In this document: positions 53,130-63,386 of the stretch, piece after piece | Layout: each line of letters opens with the position of its first letter | Position numbering within the stretch: position 1 is the first letter of the stretch | Assembly (NCBI RefSeq): GCF_021545845.1 | Contig: NZ_CP088923.1 | Coordinates: 744,001 to 808,000 of the forward strand | From: Rhodanobacter thiooxydans | GTDB taxonomy: Bacteria; Pseudomonadota; Gammaproteobacteria; Xanthomonadales; Rhodanobacteraceae | Direction of reading: 5' to 3' | DNA: 64,000 bases | Made by a program: the position numbers and the translations under genes | The notes under the pieces: generated by a model | The model's database searches: none | Told to the model about the DNA's origin: nothing | Seen by the model: the letters and a program-made list of their open reading frames with translations, nothing else

Positions 53130-53213
53130 CTACAGTTTTTGATGGAGCATACCGATGGCGCGTCCAATTTCTGTTCACCTAGTATTTACCTCGACGAGTT
53201 CGAGGCGCTATCC

Positions 53214-53474
53214 ATGATGGATAGGCAGGATATCGACAAGATTGCCCTGCGACTTGTGTCGTTGGTACCGCCAGGGGTGGCACAGGCGCATCAGGATTTG
53301 CGAACCAACTTCCAGGATGTTCTGGCGCAAGGACTGCGCCGCCTCGACCTGGTCACCCGCGAAGAATTCGAAGTCCAGTCCCAGGTGCTGGCGCGTACCC
53401 GCGCCAAGGTCGACGAATTGGAGCGATGCGTGGCCGAATTGGAGGCCACGCTGGCTGCCCGCGCGGGTCAGTGA
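53214..53474 (+). CDS. ubiK: Ubiquinone biosynthesis accessory factor (YqiC/BMFP family)
   Basis: 86 residues. An amphipathic N-terminal helix (IDKIALRLVSLVPPGVAQ) is followed by NFQDVLAQGLRRLDLVTREEFEVQSQVLARTRAKVDELE, the coiled-coil region typical of UbiK, which partners UbiJ in the aerobic ubiquinone complex. Two adjacent ATGs (53214 and 53217) are possible. It lies between glnB (divergent) and comM. UbiJ and UbiB are encoded at the far end of this window. Confidence 0.9.
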   Translation: MMDRQDIDKIALRLVSLVPPGVAQAHQDLRTNFQDVLAQGLRRLDLVTREEFEVQSQVLARTRAKVDELERCVAELEATLAARAGQ

Positions 53475-53622
53475 CTACCGCCTCCCGGGAGCCGCCTCCG
53501 ATCCGTCACCCTCACCCCGAGAACGATCGGAGGCGGTTATTTATTCAGCGCTGCTGATGGAGCCGCCAGATGCCCGTGCCTGTCAGCGACCGATCCCCCA
53601 TGCAATGCCAGTCCGGGGTTGC

Positions 53623-55116
53623 ATGAGTCTTGCCGTCACCCTCAGTCGCGCCCAGGAAGGGATCGCCGCACCGCAGGTGATGGTTGAGGTACACCTTTCC
53701 GGCGGCCTGCCAAGCACCAGCATCGTCGGCCTGCCCGAGGCCGCAGTGCGCGAGGCGCGCGACCGCGTGCGGGTGGCGATCCAGAACACCGCCTTCGAAT
53801 ATCCCGGCCGTCGCGTCACGGTGAACCTCGCGCCGGCCGAGCTGCCGAAGGATGGCGGCCGTTTCGACCTGCCGATCGCGCTGGGCATCCTCGCCGCCAG
53901 CGGACAGGTGCCGCGCGAGAAGCTGGACGATTGCGAGTTCCTCGGCGAGCTGGCCCTGACCGGCTCCCTGCGTGGCGTGTCCGGCGTGCTGCCGGCGCTG
54001 CTGCGCGCGCGCACGCGCGGCCGCCGCGTGGTGGTGCCGCGCGCAAACGCCAGCGAGGCGGCGCTGGTGTCCGACATGGACGTGCGCGTGGCCGACACGC
54101 TGGCCGAGGTGTGCGGCTGGCTGCGCGGCGCGCACGAGCTGTCGATGCCGGTGGGCATTCCCAGCGACGGCGGCGCCAACGGCGGCCCGGACCTGGCCGA
54201 CGTGCGCGGCCAGCTGCAGGCGCGCCGCGCGCTGGAGATCACCGCAGTGGGCGGCCATCATCTGCTGCTGATGGGGCCGCCCGGCACCGGCAAGACCATG
54301 CTGGCCGAGCGCCTGCCCGGCATCCTGCCGCCGCTGTCCGAATCGGAGGCGCTGGAAACCTGCGCCGTGCTGTCGGTGGCCGGCCAGGTCACCGATCCGG
54401 AGCACTGGCGGCGGCGGCCCTTCCGCGCGCCGCACCACACCGCGTCGGCGGTGGCGCTGGTTGGTGGCGGTCCGTATCCGCGCCCGGGCGAGATCTCGCT
54501 GGCGCACAACGGCGTGCTGTTCCTGGACGAGTTGCCGGAGTTCAGCCGGCACGTGCTGGAAGTGTTGCGCGAGCCGATGGAGTCGGGCCACATCGTGATC
54601 TCGCGGGCGGCGCGGCAGTCGACGTTTCCCGCCCAGTTCCAACTGGTGGCGGCGATGAATCCGTGCCCCTGCGGCTACGCCGGCGACCCGCGCTGCCAGT
54701 GCACGCCGGACCAGATCCAGCGCTACCGCGCGCGCATTTCCGGGCCATTGCTCGACCGCATCGACCTGTGCGTGGAAGTGCCGCCGGTACCGCTGGCCGA
54801 ACTGGGCACGCCGCGCAACCAACGCGACGAGGATTCCGCCACGGTGCGTGCGCGCGTGCTCAAGGCGCGCCGGCAGTCGCTGATGCGCGCGGGCCGGCCG
54901 AACGCCGAGATCAGCACGCGCGAGCTGGAGCGCGACTGCGCGCTGGGGCCGGCCGAGCGGCGCTGGTTCGAGTCGGCGCTGGAACGACTGGGCCTGTCCG
55001 CCCGTGCCTACCATCGCGTGCTGCGGGTGGCCCGCACCATCGCCGACCTCGATGGCGGCGCCGCCTTGCTGGAGCGCGAGCACCTGGCCGAGGCGCTGCA
55101 GTACCGGCGGTTCTAG
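53623..55116 (+). CDS. comM: YifB/ComM-type Mg-chelatase-like ATPase
   Basis: 497 residues. The N-terminal ChlI-like domain (VEVHLSGGLPSTSIVGLPEAAVRE) is followed by an AAA+ core with LLMGPPGTGKTMLAERLPG (Walker A), VLFLDELPEFSRHVLEVLREP (Walker B) and AAMNPCPCGYAGDPRCQC (zinc-like cysteines), then a C-terminal helical domain. ComM is a hexameric helicase that aids branch migration in natural transformation. Start at ATG 53623 (MSLAVTLSRAQEG), as in relatives; ATG 53605 would add six residues. Confidence 0.95.
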   Translation: MSLAVTLSRAQEGIAAPQVMVEVHLSGGLPSTSIVGLPEAAVREARDRVRVAIQNTAFEYPGRRVTVNLAPAELPKDGGRFDLPIALGILAASGQVPREKLDDCEFLGELALTGSLRGVSGVLPALLRARTRGRRVVVPRANASEAALVSDMDVRVADTLAEVCGWLRGAHELSMPVGIPSDGGANGGPDLADVRGQLQARRALEITAVGGHHLLLMGPPGTGKTMLAERLPGILPPLSESEALETCAVLSVAGQVTDPEHWRRRPFRAPHHTASAVALVGGGPYPRPGEISLAHNGVLFLDELPEFSRHVLEVLREPMESGHIVISRAARQSTFPAQFQLVAAMNPCPCGYAGDPRCQCTPDQIQRYRARISGPLLDRIDLCVEVPPVPLAELGTPRNQRDEDSATVRARVLKARRQSLMRAGRPNAEISTRELERDCALGPAERRWFESALERLGLSARAYHRVLRVARTIADLDGGAALLEREHLAEALQYRRF

Positions 55117-55135
55117 GTAAGGCCTGAACAAGCCC

Positions 55136-55187
55136 TCATCCCAGCTTGACCAGCCTCCGGCTGTTGAAAGGCGCCTCGCTGGGATGA
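55136..55187. repeat. Inverted repeat downstream of comM
   Basis: TCATCCCAGC at 55136-55145 pairs with GCTGGGATGA at 55178-55187, around a 32-nt loop with a weak inner CAGCCTCCGGCTG hairpin. It is 20 nt after the comM stop and belongs to the TCATCCC-type dispersed palindromes. No other gene is seen between comM and aceA (55117-55395). Confidence 0.6.
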
Positions 55188-55395
55188 CGAGCAGGAACTT
55201 GATCAGAGCATCCCTGGACGCGGTCGGTACCTAGCGGTGAGCAAAAGCAGGTACACGCCTTTCTCTCACTTCTCGTTCCTCTCCACTTGCTCCTGGTCTT
55301 TCGCGCCGGTACAGCAGGCAGGAGCGCGCCCTGTGCGCAAGCTTTCCGCCACGTGACGAAGAGCATCGTGCACAGAGTGCGCTCCCGCGCGCCCT

Positions 55396-56694
<1,299 letters not shown>

Positions 56695-56857
56695 GGCGTG
56701 GCTCCGGTTGTTTTAGGCCCCTCTCCCGCTGGGCGAGGGGTTGGGAGAGAGTTCGGGCGAAGCGTGCTGATTCGCTCCGTGCGTACCCTCATCTGCCCTT
56801 CGGGCACCTTCATTCGGCACATCCCTGTGCCTCATCCTTCGGGCGGCTTGCGCCGTG

Positions 56858-56881
56858 CAAATCGGCAGTCCTGCCGATTTG
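56858..56881. repeat. Hairpin between aceB and aceA
   Basis: CAAATCGGCAG and CTGCCGATTTG form an 11-bp perfect stem around TC, 26 nt after the aceB stop. No T-run follows on the minus strand. It may be a processing or attenuation structure that lowers aceA relative to aceB, or simply a dispersed palindrome. Confidence 0.5.
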
Positions 56882-56906
56882 TCTCCCGAGGGAGAAGGGG
56901 TAATCG

Positions 56907-58499
56907 TCAGAGTTGTTCGTAGGCGGGCACGGTGAGGAAGTCGCCGAGCTGGTCGGCATGGGTCATCGCGCCGAGTAGCGCGGCGGCGGCGTCGGCGCGC
57001 GCGGCGCCGGGGTGCCGGCTGTCGCGCAGGCGATGGGTGTGCGCGGCGACGGCGTGGTCGAACAGGGCGAAGTCGATCGGCGCGTGGTCGGGGAATTCGA
57101 GATCTCCGTGATGGAGCCACTGCCACAGCTGCGCGCGGGCGATCTCGGCAGTGGCAGCGTCCTCCATCAGGTGGTGGATCGGCACGCAGCCCAGGCCATC
57201 CAGCCAGGCGGCGGTATAGCGCAGGCAGACCTCGACGTTGTTGTCGAAGCCGGCGCGGGTGACCGTGCCGGCCGGCGCGGCGAGCAACTGCTCGCGGCTC
57301 ACCCGCACGTCCTCGCGCAGCACGCCGAGTTGGTTCGGCGCGGGCATGTATTCGTCGAACACCGCTTGCGCCACCGGCACCAGCGCGGGATGCGCCACCC
57401 AGGTGCCGTCGTGGCCGGCCTTGACCTCGCGCAGCTTGTCGGCGCGTACCTTGGCCAGCGCGGCCTCGTTCGCGGCCTCGTCGCCCTTGATCGGGATCTG
57501 CGCCGCCATGCCGCCCATCGCGAACGCGCCGCGGCGGTGGCAGGTCTGGATCAGCAGATCGGAATACGCCTTCAGGAATGGCACCGTCATCTGCACCTGG
57601 CCGCGCTCCGGCAGCAGACGGTCGCGGTGGCCGCGTAAAGTCTTCAGGTAGGAAAAGATGTAATCCCAGCGGCCGCAGTTGAGCCCGACCGCGCGGCGGC
57701 GCAGCGCGTGCAGGATCTCGTGCATCTGGAACGCCGCCGGCAAGGTCTCGATCAGCACGGTGGCCTTCATCGTGCCGACCGGCAGCTGCAGCTCGTCCTC
57801 GGCGACGGCCATCACCGCGTCCCACAGCGCGGCTTCCTCCATCGCTTCGAGTTTCGGCAGGTAGAAATACGGGCCGCGGTCGCTGCCGTGCAGCGCGCGG
57901 GCGTTGTGGAACGCGAACAGGCCGAAGTCGACCAGCGCGCCGGCCATCGGTTCGCCGGCCACGCTGAAGAACTTGTCGTGCAGGTGCCAGCCGCGCGGGC
58001 GCACCACCAGCACGGCCGGATTGTCGTTGACGCGGTAGCTCTTGCCCTCGGGCGAGGTGAAATCGATCGTGCCGTTCACCGCGTCGAGCAGGTTGAGCTG
58101 GCCGTCCAGCTGATTGGCGAAGGTGGGCGCCGAGGAATCCTCGAAGTCGGCCATGAACACCTTCGCGCCAGAGTTGAGCGCGTTGATGATCATCTTGCGC
58201 TCGACCGGGCCGGTAATCTCGACGCGGCGGTCCTGCAGCGCAGCCGGGATCGGTGCCACCGTCCACTCGGCTGCGCGGATCGACGCCGTGTCGGCACGAA
58301 AATCCGGCAGGCCGCCGGCGTCATAACCGGCCTGGCGCTCGCGCCGGGCCTGCAGCAACTGCTGCCGGGTGGGTTCGAAGCGGCGGTGCAACCGGGCCAG
58401 GAAGTCCAGCGCCGCGGGGGTCAGGATGCCTGCGTAACGTGCCGGATCGGCGTGGATCTCGACGGTGCCGAGGTCAAGCCGTTCCTGTGGGACTGCCAT
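56907..58499 (-). CDS. aceB: Malate synthase (A type)
   Basis: 530 residues, fitting malate synthase A. GPVERKMIINALNSGAKVFM and DFEDSSAPTFANQ are the acetyl-CoA/glyoxylate site (metal Glu/Asp), LNCGRWDYIFSYLKTLR is the family signature, and FAMGGMAAQIPIK and DGTWVAHPALVPVA follow. It condenses glyoxylate with acetyl-CoA to malate. The start MAVPQERL at 58499 is conserved and an upstream 24-codon extension is not. It is divergent from a LysR-type regulator gene with an AT-rich shared promoter. Confidence 0.97.
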   Translation of the reverse strand: MAVPQERLDLGTVEIHADPARYAGILTPAALDFLARLHRRFEPTRQQLLQARRERQAGYDAGGLPDFRADTASIRAAEWTVAPIPAALQDRRVEITGPVERKMIINALNSGAKVFMADFEDSSAPTFANQLDGQLNLLDAVNGTIDFTSPEGKSYRVNDNPAVLVVRPRGWHLHDKFFSVAGEPMAGALVDFGLFAFHNARALHGSDRGPYFYLPKLEAMEEAALWDAVMAVAEDELQLPVGTMKATVLIETLPAAFQMHEILHALRRRAVGLNCGRWDYIFSYLKTLRGHRDRLLPERGQVQMTVPFLKAYSDLLIQTCHRRGAFAMGGMAAQIPIKGDEAANEAALAKVRADKLREVKAGHDGTWVAHPALVPVAQAVFDEYMPAPNQLGVLREDVRVSREQLLAAPAGTVTRAGFDNNVEVCLRYTAAWLDGLGCVPIHHLMEDAATAEIARAQLWQWLHHGDLEFPDHAPIDFALFDHAVAAHTHRLRDSRHPGAARADAAAALLGAMTHADQLGDFLTVPAYEQL

Positions 58500-58568
58500 G
58501 GGTTTGCTCCGTGTCGTGGGTGACTCGAAGCTAGGCCAGCAATCATGTATTTGACAAAGTGAATGTTT

Positions 58569-58594
58569 CAATCATAAATATTGATAAATTCAAT
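58569..58594. promoter_or_regulatory. Probable LysR-type operator between aceB and its regulator
   Basis: Two overlapping inverted repeats: CAATCATAAATATTG (58569-58583) and ATTGATAAATTCAAT (58580-58594), in a strikingly AT-rich 120-nt gap within a GC-rich genome. LysR regulators usually bind interrupted palindromes in the promoter shared with their divergent target. Inferred from position and symmetry. Confidence 0.55.
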
Positions 58595-58622
58595 CTGTAA
58601 CACAATTGACTGAAATCATTCG

Positions 58623-59657
58623 ATGAAAAAGCACGCGGGCACGCCAAACAAGTCAAAAAAAATACACCGCAGCGCAGCAAAAAAGCGCGCTGGCGGCGAG
58701 CCCGCCGACGCGGGCCGCTTCTACTACAAGGGCAACCGCCACAAGCAGCTGCGCGCCTTCGTCAGCGTGGTGAAGCTGGGCACGCTGACCCGGGCCGCCG
58801 AGGCGCTGTTCCTGTCGCAACCCACCATCAGCCTGCAGTTGCAGGCGCTGGAGCGCGAACTGGGGGTGAGCCTGCTGGAACGCCGTCGGCGGCGCATCAA
58901 CCTCACCGACGCGGGCGAGGCGCTGTACGAGCTGGCGCGACCGCTGGTCGAGGGCTGGGATACGCTGGACCGTGACTTCCAGGCCCGGGTCAAGGGGTTG
59001 CAGGCCGGCCGGTTGACCATCGCTGCCGGCACCTCGACCATCCAGTACCTGCTGCCTGAGCTGGTACGCCGCTACCGCGAGCAGTACCCGGCCGTGCAAC
59101 TGCAGCTGGCCAACGTCACCGGCAAGGACGGCCTGGCGCTGCTGCGTGCGGACGAGGCCGACTTTGCGGTCGGCTCGATGCTGGACGTGCCCAACGACAT
59201 CGCCTGGGCGCCGGTGCAGCACTACGACCCGATGCTGATCATGCCGCCGGACCATCCGCTGGCGGCGAAGGAGAAGATCACGCTGGAGGACATCTCGCCG
59301 TACGGCCTGATCCTGCCGCCGCAGCGGCTGTCCACCTACCGCCTGGTCGACCTGGTGTTCCAGCAGCGCCAGGTTCCCTACCACGTGGCGATCGAGGTGG
59401 GCGGCTGGGACGTGATCAAGGAGTACGTGGCGATGGGCATGGGCATCTCGATCGTCACCGGCATCTGCATCACCGCCGCCGATCACGCGCAGCTCGCCGT
59501 ACGCAACATGAAGCAGTACTTCCCGCAACGCGGCTACGGCGTGGTGATGCGCAAGGGCAAGTTCCTCAGCGCCGAGGCGCGCGCCTTCGTCGACCTGATC
59601 CGCCCCGGCCTGCTGACCCACCGCGACTACGATGAGCCTGGGCATTCGGGGCGTTGA
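58623..59657 (+). CDS. LysR-family transcriptional regulator, likely of the glyoxylate shunt
   Basis: 344 residues. An unusual basic N-terminal extension (about 1-38, Lys/Ala/Arg-rich) precedes the winged helix-turn-helix (FVSVVKLGTLTRAAEALFLSQPTISLQLQALERELG) and a CysB-like effector domain (RLTIAAGTSTIQYLLPELVRRY to DLIRPGLLTHR). It is divergent from aceB with AT-rich palindromes between them, so it probably activates or represses aceBA in response to a small metabolite. The basic tail may strengthen DNA contact. Effector unknown. Confidence 0.88.
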   Translation: MKKHAGTPNKSKKIHRSAAKKRAGGEPADAGRFYYKGNRHKQLRAFVSVVKLGTLTRAAEALFLSQPTISLQLQALERELGVSLLERRRRRINLTDAGEALYELARPLVEGWDTLDRDFQARVKGLQAGRLTIAAGTSTIQYLLPELVRRYREQYPAVQLQLANVTGKDGLALLRADEADFAVGSMLDVPNDIAWAPVQHYDPMLIMPPDHPLAAKEKITLEDISPYGLILPPQRLSTYRLVDLVFQQRQVPYHVAIEVGGWDVIKEYVAMGMGISIVTGICITAADHAQLAVRNMKQYFPQRGYGVVMRKGKFLSAEARAFVDLIRPGLLTHRDYDEPGHSGR

Positions 59658-59720
59658 GCAACAACCCCGCGGCGTTGCGGAAACGCCAGTTCCAGTCCTG
59701 AACCGGTCGCCGCGTGGTGG

Positions 59721-60317
59721 TCAGATGTTGCGGTGCTTGCCCCGGAACGGCGCGTAGAACGCGCGCAGGCGGGCGAGGTCCGCTTCCATGTCGGCGCTGG
59801 TGTCGAACAGCGGACCGAGCTGGATGGTCTTGTCGGGGTAATGGAATGCCACCGGGAAGATCGGCACGCCGGCCTCGCGGGCGATGCGCCAGAAGCCGCT
59901 CTTCCAGCGCTTCACCGGCTTGCGCGTGCCTTCCGGCGCAATGCCCAGCCAGAGTTTTTCGCGCTGGCGGAACTGGTCGATCATCTGCTCGACCACGCCT
60001 CTGGCGGCGCCACGGTCGATCGCCATGCCGCCGAGCCGGCGCAGCAGGCCGCCGAGCGGTCCGCGGAACAGTTCCTGCTTGGCCATGAAGTGCACGTCGG
60101 CACCGATCGCCACCTTGAGCAGCAGGCCCCACACGCCGTCCCACCAGGACGAATGCGGCGCGACGATCAGCACCAGTTTCGGCACATCGGGAAACTCTCC
60201 GGCCAGGCTCCAGCCGCGCAGGCGCAGCACGGCGCGGCAGGTCTTGCGTTGCCAGCCGTCGCGCAACCTGGGCATTTGCGCCGGCAACTGGTCCGGCGTA
60301 AACAGGCGTCCCCTCAT
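59721..60317 (-). CDS. PlsC-like 1-acylglycerol-3-phosphate acyltransferase family protein
   Basis: 198 residues, short for PlsC. The acyltransferase motifs are HSSWWD at 55-60 (HX4D) and PEGTRK at 128-133, with KQELFRGPLGGLLRRLGGMAIDR between and VPIFPVAFHY after. It transfers an acyl chain to a lysophospholipid-like acceptor. No membrane helix is obvious. Its ATG overlaps the arfB stop (ATGA), so the two are co-translated although functionally unrelated. Confidence 0.85.
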   Translation of the reverse strand: MRGRLFTPDQLPAQMPRLRDGWQRKTCRAVLRLRGWSLAGEFPDVPKLVLIVAPHSSWWDGVWGLLLKVAIGADVHFMAKQELFRGPLGGLLRRLGGMAIDRGAARGVVEQMIDQFRQREKLWLGIAPEGTRKPVKRWKSGFWRIAREAGVPIFPVAFHYPDKTIQLGPLFDTSADMEADLARLRAFYAPFRGKHRNI

Positions 60318-60736
60318 TCGAGGTCCGGTTTGCGCGAACGCGTCTGCTTGATCTTGCCGCGCTGCTGCTTGCCGGCCAGGCGGCGCTCCCTGGAGGCGCG
60401 GGTCGGCTTGGTGGCCACGCGCTTCTTTGGCGGCAGCAGCGCGCCGCGGATCAGTTCGGCCAGCCGCTCGCGCACGTCATCGCGGTTGCGCCCCTGATCG
60501 CGGAAGCGGCGGCCCTGGATCACCAGCACGCCGTCGGCGGTGAGCCGGCGATCGCGCCGGGCCAGCAGCCGCTCGCGCACTTCGTCCGGCAGCGAGGGCG
60601 AGCTTGCCACGTCGAAGCGCAACTCCACCGCGCTTTCGGTGCGGTTCACGTGCTGCCCGCCGGGACCGTCCGCGCGCAGGAAGCGCTCGACCAGTTCGGA
60701 TTCGGGCAGGGTGAGGGTGCGGCTGATGGTCAGCAT
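60314..60736 (-). CDS. arfB: Alternative ribosome-rescue factor (peptidyl-tRNA hydrolase)
   Basis: 140 residues. RADGPGGQHVNRTES holds the catalytic GGQ (26-28) and the C-terminal tail KPTRASRERRLAGKQQRGKIKQTRSRKP is the basic ribosome-channel anchor of ArfB. It frees peptide from stalled ribosomes on broken mRNA. First gene of a two-gene unit with the acyltransferase. Confidence 0.95.
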   Translation of the reverse strand: MLTISRTLTLPESELVERFLRADGPGGQHVNRTESAVELRFDVASSPSLPDEVRERLLARRDRRLTADGVLVIQGRRFRDQGRNRDDVRERLAELIRGALLPPKKRVATKPTRASRERRLAGKQQRGKIKQTRSRKPDLE

Positions 60737-60791
60737 GCGGGAAGTGTAGGGGATCGAATCGGTGGGCCGAAACGGGGATGCCGCTGGTGCG

Positions 60792-60905
60792 GCAGGAGCC
60801 CGCTGGCGGGCGATGCGGTTGCCTTTGCGAATCCCGAATCCCGAATCCCGAATCCCGAATCCCGAATCCCGGCTTTCAAGGCATCGCCCGCCAACGGGCT
60901 CTTAC
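60792..60905 (+). repeat. Hairpin repeat with (GAATCCC)6 core, copy A
   Basis: 114 bp. Outer arms AGGAGCCCGCTGGCGGGCGA and its near complement ending GGGCTCTTAC, with GGTTGCCTTTGC and GGCTTTCAAGGCATCGCC inside, and six tandem GAATCCC units in the middle. The right arm supplies the truC stop codon (TAA, 60904-60902 on the minus strand). Copy B is at 61629-61728 in the opposite orientation. Confidence 0.85.
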
Positions 60906-61609
60906 GGATTTTTCAGCGCAGTCGACCAGTCGAAGCGCTCCAGCAAGGTGCGGTACTCGCCATCGAGCGGCGCCTGCAGCGACATCGACTCGCTCGTCTG
61001 TGGGTGGCGGAAGTCCAGCCGCCACGCGTGCAGCAGCATCCGGTGGCAGCCGAAGTGTTGCTTGTACAGCCGGTTGTGGTCGCCGCGGCCGTGCTGGCAG
61101 TCGCCGATCACCGGGTGGTGGATGTGCGCCAGGTGCTTGCGGATCTGGCGGAAGCGGCCACTTTCCGGCTCGGCCAGCAGCAGGGCGTAACGCTGTTGCG
61201 GGTAGCGGCCCAGCGCGATCGGCACCCCGACCGTGGCCAGCCGCCGGTAGTGCGTGCGCGCCTCGCGGCGCGGGCCGGTTTCGCGCGAACCGGGCAGCGG
61301 GTAGTCGATCACGCCTTCGGCTGGTTCCGGCCAGCCGCGCACCACGGCGAGGTACCGCTTGTGCATCAGGCGGCCCATGAACTGCCCGCCCAGCGCGGCG
61401 GCGACTTCTTTGCTGCGCGCCACCAGCAGCACGCCGCTGGTGGCGCGGTCGAGCCGGTGCGCCAGGTACACGCTGTCACCCACCTGTTCGCGCAGCAGGT
61501 CGATCAGGAACTCCTCCGCGTTGCCGACCATCTTCGAACGATGCACGGCAAGGTTCGCGGGCTTGTTCACCGCGATCAGCGCATCGTCCTGGTAGAGAAT
61601 GTCGAGCAT
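60902..61609 (-). CDS. truC: tRNA pseudouridine synthase, TruC-like (RluA family)
   Basis: 235 residues. YLAHRLDRATSGVLL has the catalytic Asp54; RFRQIRKHLAHIHHPVIGDCQHGRGDHNRLYK is the TruC-type C-terminal block. It should make pseudouridine 65 in tRNA. The last codons and stop fall in the arm of hairpin repeat copy A, and copy B lies 20 nt upstream of the ATG, so the gene is bracketed by the same element in opposite orientations. The C-terminus may have been remodelled by that insertion. Confidence 0.9.
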   Translation of the reverse strand: MLDILYQDDALIAVNKPANLAVHRSKMVGNAEEFLIDLLREQVGDSVYLAHRLDRATSGVLLVARSKEVAAALGGQFMGRLMHKRYLAVVRGWPEPAEGVIDYPLPGSRETGPRREARTHYRRLATVGVPIALGRYPQQRYALLLAEPESGRFRQIRKHLAHIHHPVIGDCQHGRGDHNRLYKQHFGCHRMLLHAWRLDFRHPQTSESMSLQAPLDGEYRTLLERFDWSTALKNP

Positions 61610-61628
61610 TTGCCTGAGCTTTTTGTGT

Positions 61629-61728
61629 GTAGGAGCCCGCTGGCGGGCGATGCCTTGAAAGCCGGGATTGGGGATTCGGGATTCGGGATTCGCAAAGGCA
61701 AGAGCATCGCCCGCCAGCGGGCTCCTAC
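61629..61728 (-). repeat. Hairpin repeat with (GAATCCC)4 core, copy B
   Basis: 100 bp, the reverse complement of copy A with four instead of six heptamers; the 14-bp length difference between copies equals exactly two units. Outer arms GTAGGAGCCCGCTGGCGGGC and GCCCGCCAGCGGGCTCCTAC are a perfect palindrome here. It fills the gap between truC and ubiB, ending 9 nt before the ubiB stop. Confidence 0.85.
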
Positions 61729-61736
61729 GGAAGCGG

Positions 61737-63386
61737 TCAGTGCGAGCGTGGCCAGCCGATCGCGAACGCGAGCAGGCCTGCGATGCCGGCGCCCAGCGGG
61801 AGCCAGATACCGTGTTGCGGCGCCAGTGTCCACAAGAGGGTCGAGCCGATCAGCAAGGCGCTGCCGAGCAGGCCGCAGGCGAGCAGCTTGTGCTGGCGGC
61901 GGGCGATGTCCAGGCTCAGCTTCAGCGCCAGCGGATCGCTCGCCACGCGTGGCTCGCCGCGTGCGAGCCGGCCCAGCGCGTCGCGCACCAGTCCGGGGAA
62001 TTGCGGCGCCTCGTGCAGCCATTCCGGCAGCCGCCTGCGCACCTCGCGCAAGGTGTGTCGCACGCTGTAGCGTTCGCGCAGGATGCGTTTCAGCACGGGA
62101 TGCGCCACCGCCCAGATGTCGATCTCCGGATCGAGCATGCGGCCGACGCCCTCGATGTTGAGCAGGGTCTTCTGCAGCAGGATCAGCTGCGGCTGCAGGG
62201 TCAGCTGGAAGCGGCGCGCGGTCTGGAACAGCTTCACCACCAGCTCGGCCAGCGAGATCTGTGCCAGCGGGCGGGTGAAGTACGGCTCGCACACCGTGCG
62301 CACCGCCGCTTCGAGCTCGTCCAGGCGCACGTCGGCGGGCATCCAGCCGGCGTCCACGTGCAGCTTGGCGATGCGCGCGTAGTCGCGTTCGAACAGCGCG
62401 ATGAAGTTCTGTGCCAGCCAGTACTGGTCGGCCTCGGGCAGCGAGCCCATGATGCCGAAGTCCAGCGCAATGAAGCGCGGTTCGCCGACGCGCGACGGGT
62501 CGACCCAGATGTTGCCGGGGTGGGCGTCGGCGTGGAAGAAGTTGTCGCGGAACACCTGCTCGTAGAACACCCGCACGCCCTTGGCGGCGAGCGCCTTGCG
62601 GTCCAGCCCGGCGGCGTCGATCGCGGCGATGTCGTCCGAGCTGATGCCGTGCACGCGCTCCAGCGTCAACACGCGCGCACTGGTCAGCTCCCAGTGCACC
62701 TCGGGCACGTAGAGGTCGGTGCCGCTGGCGAAATTGCGCTTGAGCAGGCTGGCGCTGGCGCCTTCGCGCTGCAGGTCCAGCTCGTTCTCCAGCATCTTCT
62801 CGACTTCGGCCACCACGTCCAGCGGGCGGATCTTGTCGGCGTTCGGGTGCCAGCGTTGGGCCAGCTCGCCCAGCGAGCGCAGCAGCTTCACGTCGCGGGC
62901 GATCTGCGCGTCGATACCAGGGCGCAGTACCTTCACCACTACCTCGCGGCCGTCGTGCAGGGTGGCGGCGTGCACCTGGGCGATCGAGGCGGAGGCCAGC
63001 GGCATTTCGTCGAATTGGGCGTATAGATGGCCAATCGGCAATTTCAGTTCACCCTCGACGATGGCCCGTGCTTCGCTGCCGGGGAACGGCGCGACCTGAT
63101 CCTGCAGCAGCGCCAGCTCGTCGGCGATGTCCGACGGCACCAGGTCGCGGCGGGTCGACAGCACCTGGCCGGCCTTGACGAAGATCGGCCCCAGCTCGGT
63201 CAACGCGTGGCGCAGGCGCGCGCCGCGCGGCAGGCCACGGATGTCGATGCGCGGACGCGCCACCAGCGGGCGCAGCAGCTTCAGCGGACGGTACAGGTGG
63301 GTGGCGTCGACCAGTTCGTCGAGCCGGTACGCCAGCAGCACCGAGGCGACCCGCAGCAGGCGCGGCACCACCTTCAGCGGCGTCAC
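61737..63386 (-). CDS. ubiB: ABC1/AarF-family atypical kinase of ubiquinone synthesis
   Basis: 549 residues from a GTG start at 63386 that overlaps the ubiJ stop (GTGA). The atypical kinase motifs are [14 protein letters not shown] (KxGQ), [13 protein letters not shown] (Ala-rich loop), VVVKVLRPG (Lys), [12 protein letters not shown] (catalytic) and ALDFGIMG (metal). The C-terminus has two hydrophobic segments ([18 protein letters not shown] and [11 protein letters not shown]) that anchor it to the membrane. UbiB helps extract or present ubiquinone precursors. Confidence 0.95.
   Translation of the reverse strand: MTPLKVVPRLLRVASVLLAYRLDELVDATHLYRPLKLLRPLVARPRIDIRGLPRGARLRHALTELGPIFVKAGQVLSTRRDLVPSDIADELALLQDQVAPFPGSEARAIVEGELKLPIGHLYAQFDEMPLASASIAQVHAATLHDGREVVVKVLRPGIDAQIARDVKLLRSLGELAQRWHPNADKIRPLDVVAEVEKMLENELDLQREGASASLLKRNFASGTDLYVPEVHWELTSARVLTLERVHGISSDDIAAIDAAGLDRKALAAKGVRVFYEQVFRDNFFHADAHPGNIWVDPSRVGEPRFIALDFGIMGSLPEADQYWLAQNFIALFERDYARIAKLHVDAGWMPADVRLDELEAAVRTVCEPYFTRPLAQISLAELVVKLFQTARRFQLTLQPQLILLQKTLLNIEGVGRMLDPEIDIWAVAHPVLKRILRERYSVRHTLREVRRRLPEWLHEAPQFPGLVRDALGRLARGEPRVASDPLALKLSLDIARRQHKLLACGLLGSALLIGSTLLWTLAPQHGIWLPLGAGIAGLLAFAIGWPRSH

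Noticed and set aside
60830..60872. Tandem heptamers considered as a CRISPR-like array
   Set aside because: Units are 7 bp without spacers and sit inside a palindromic element; no cas genes.
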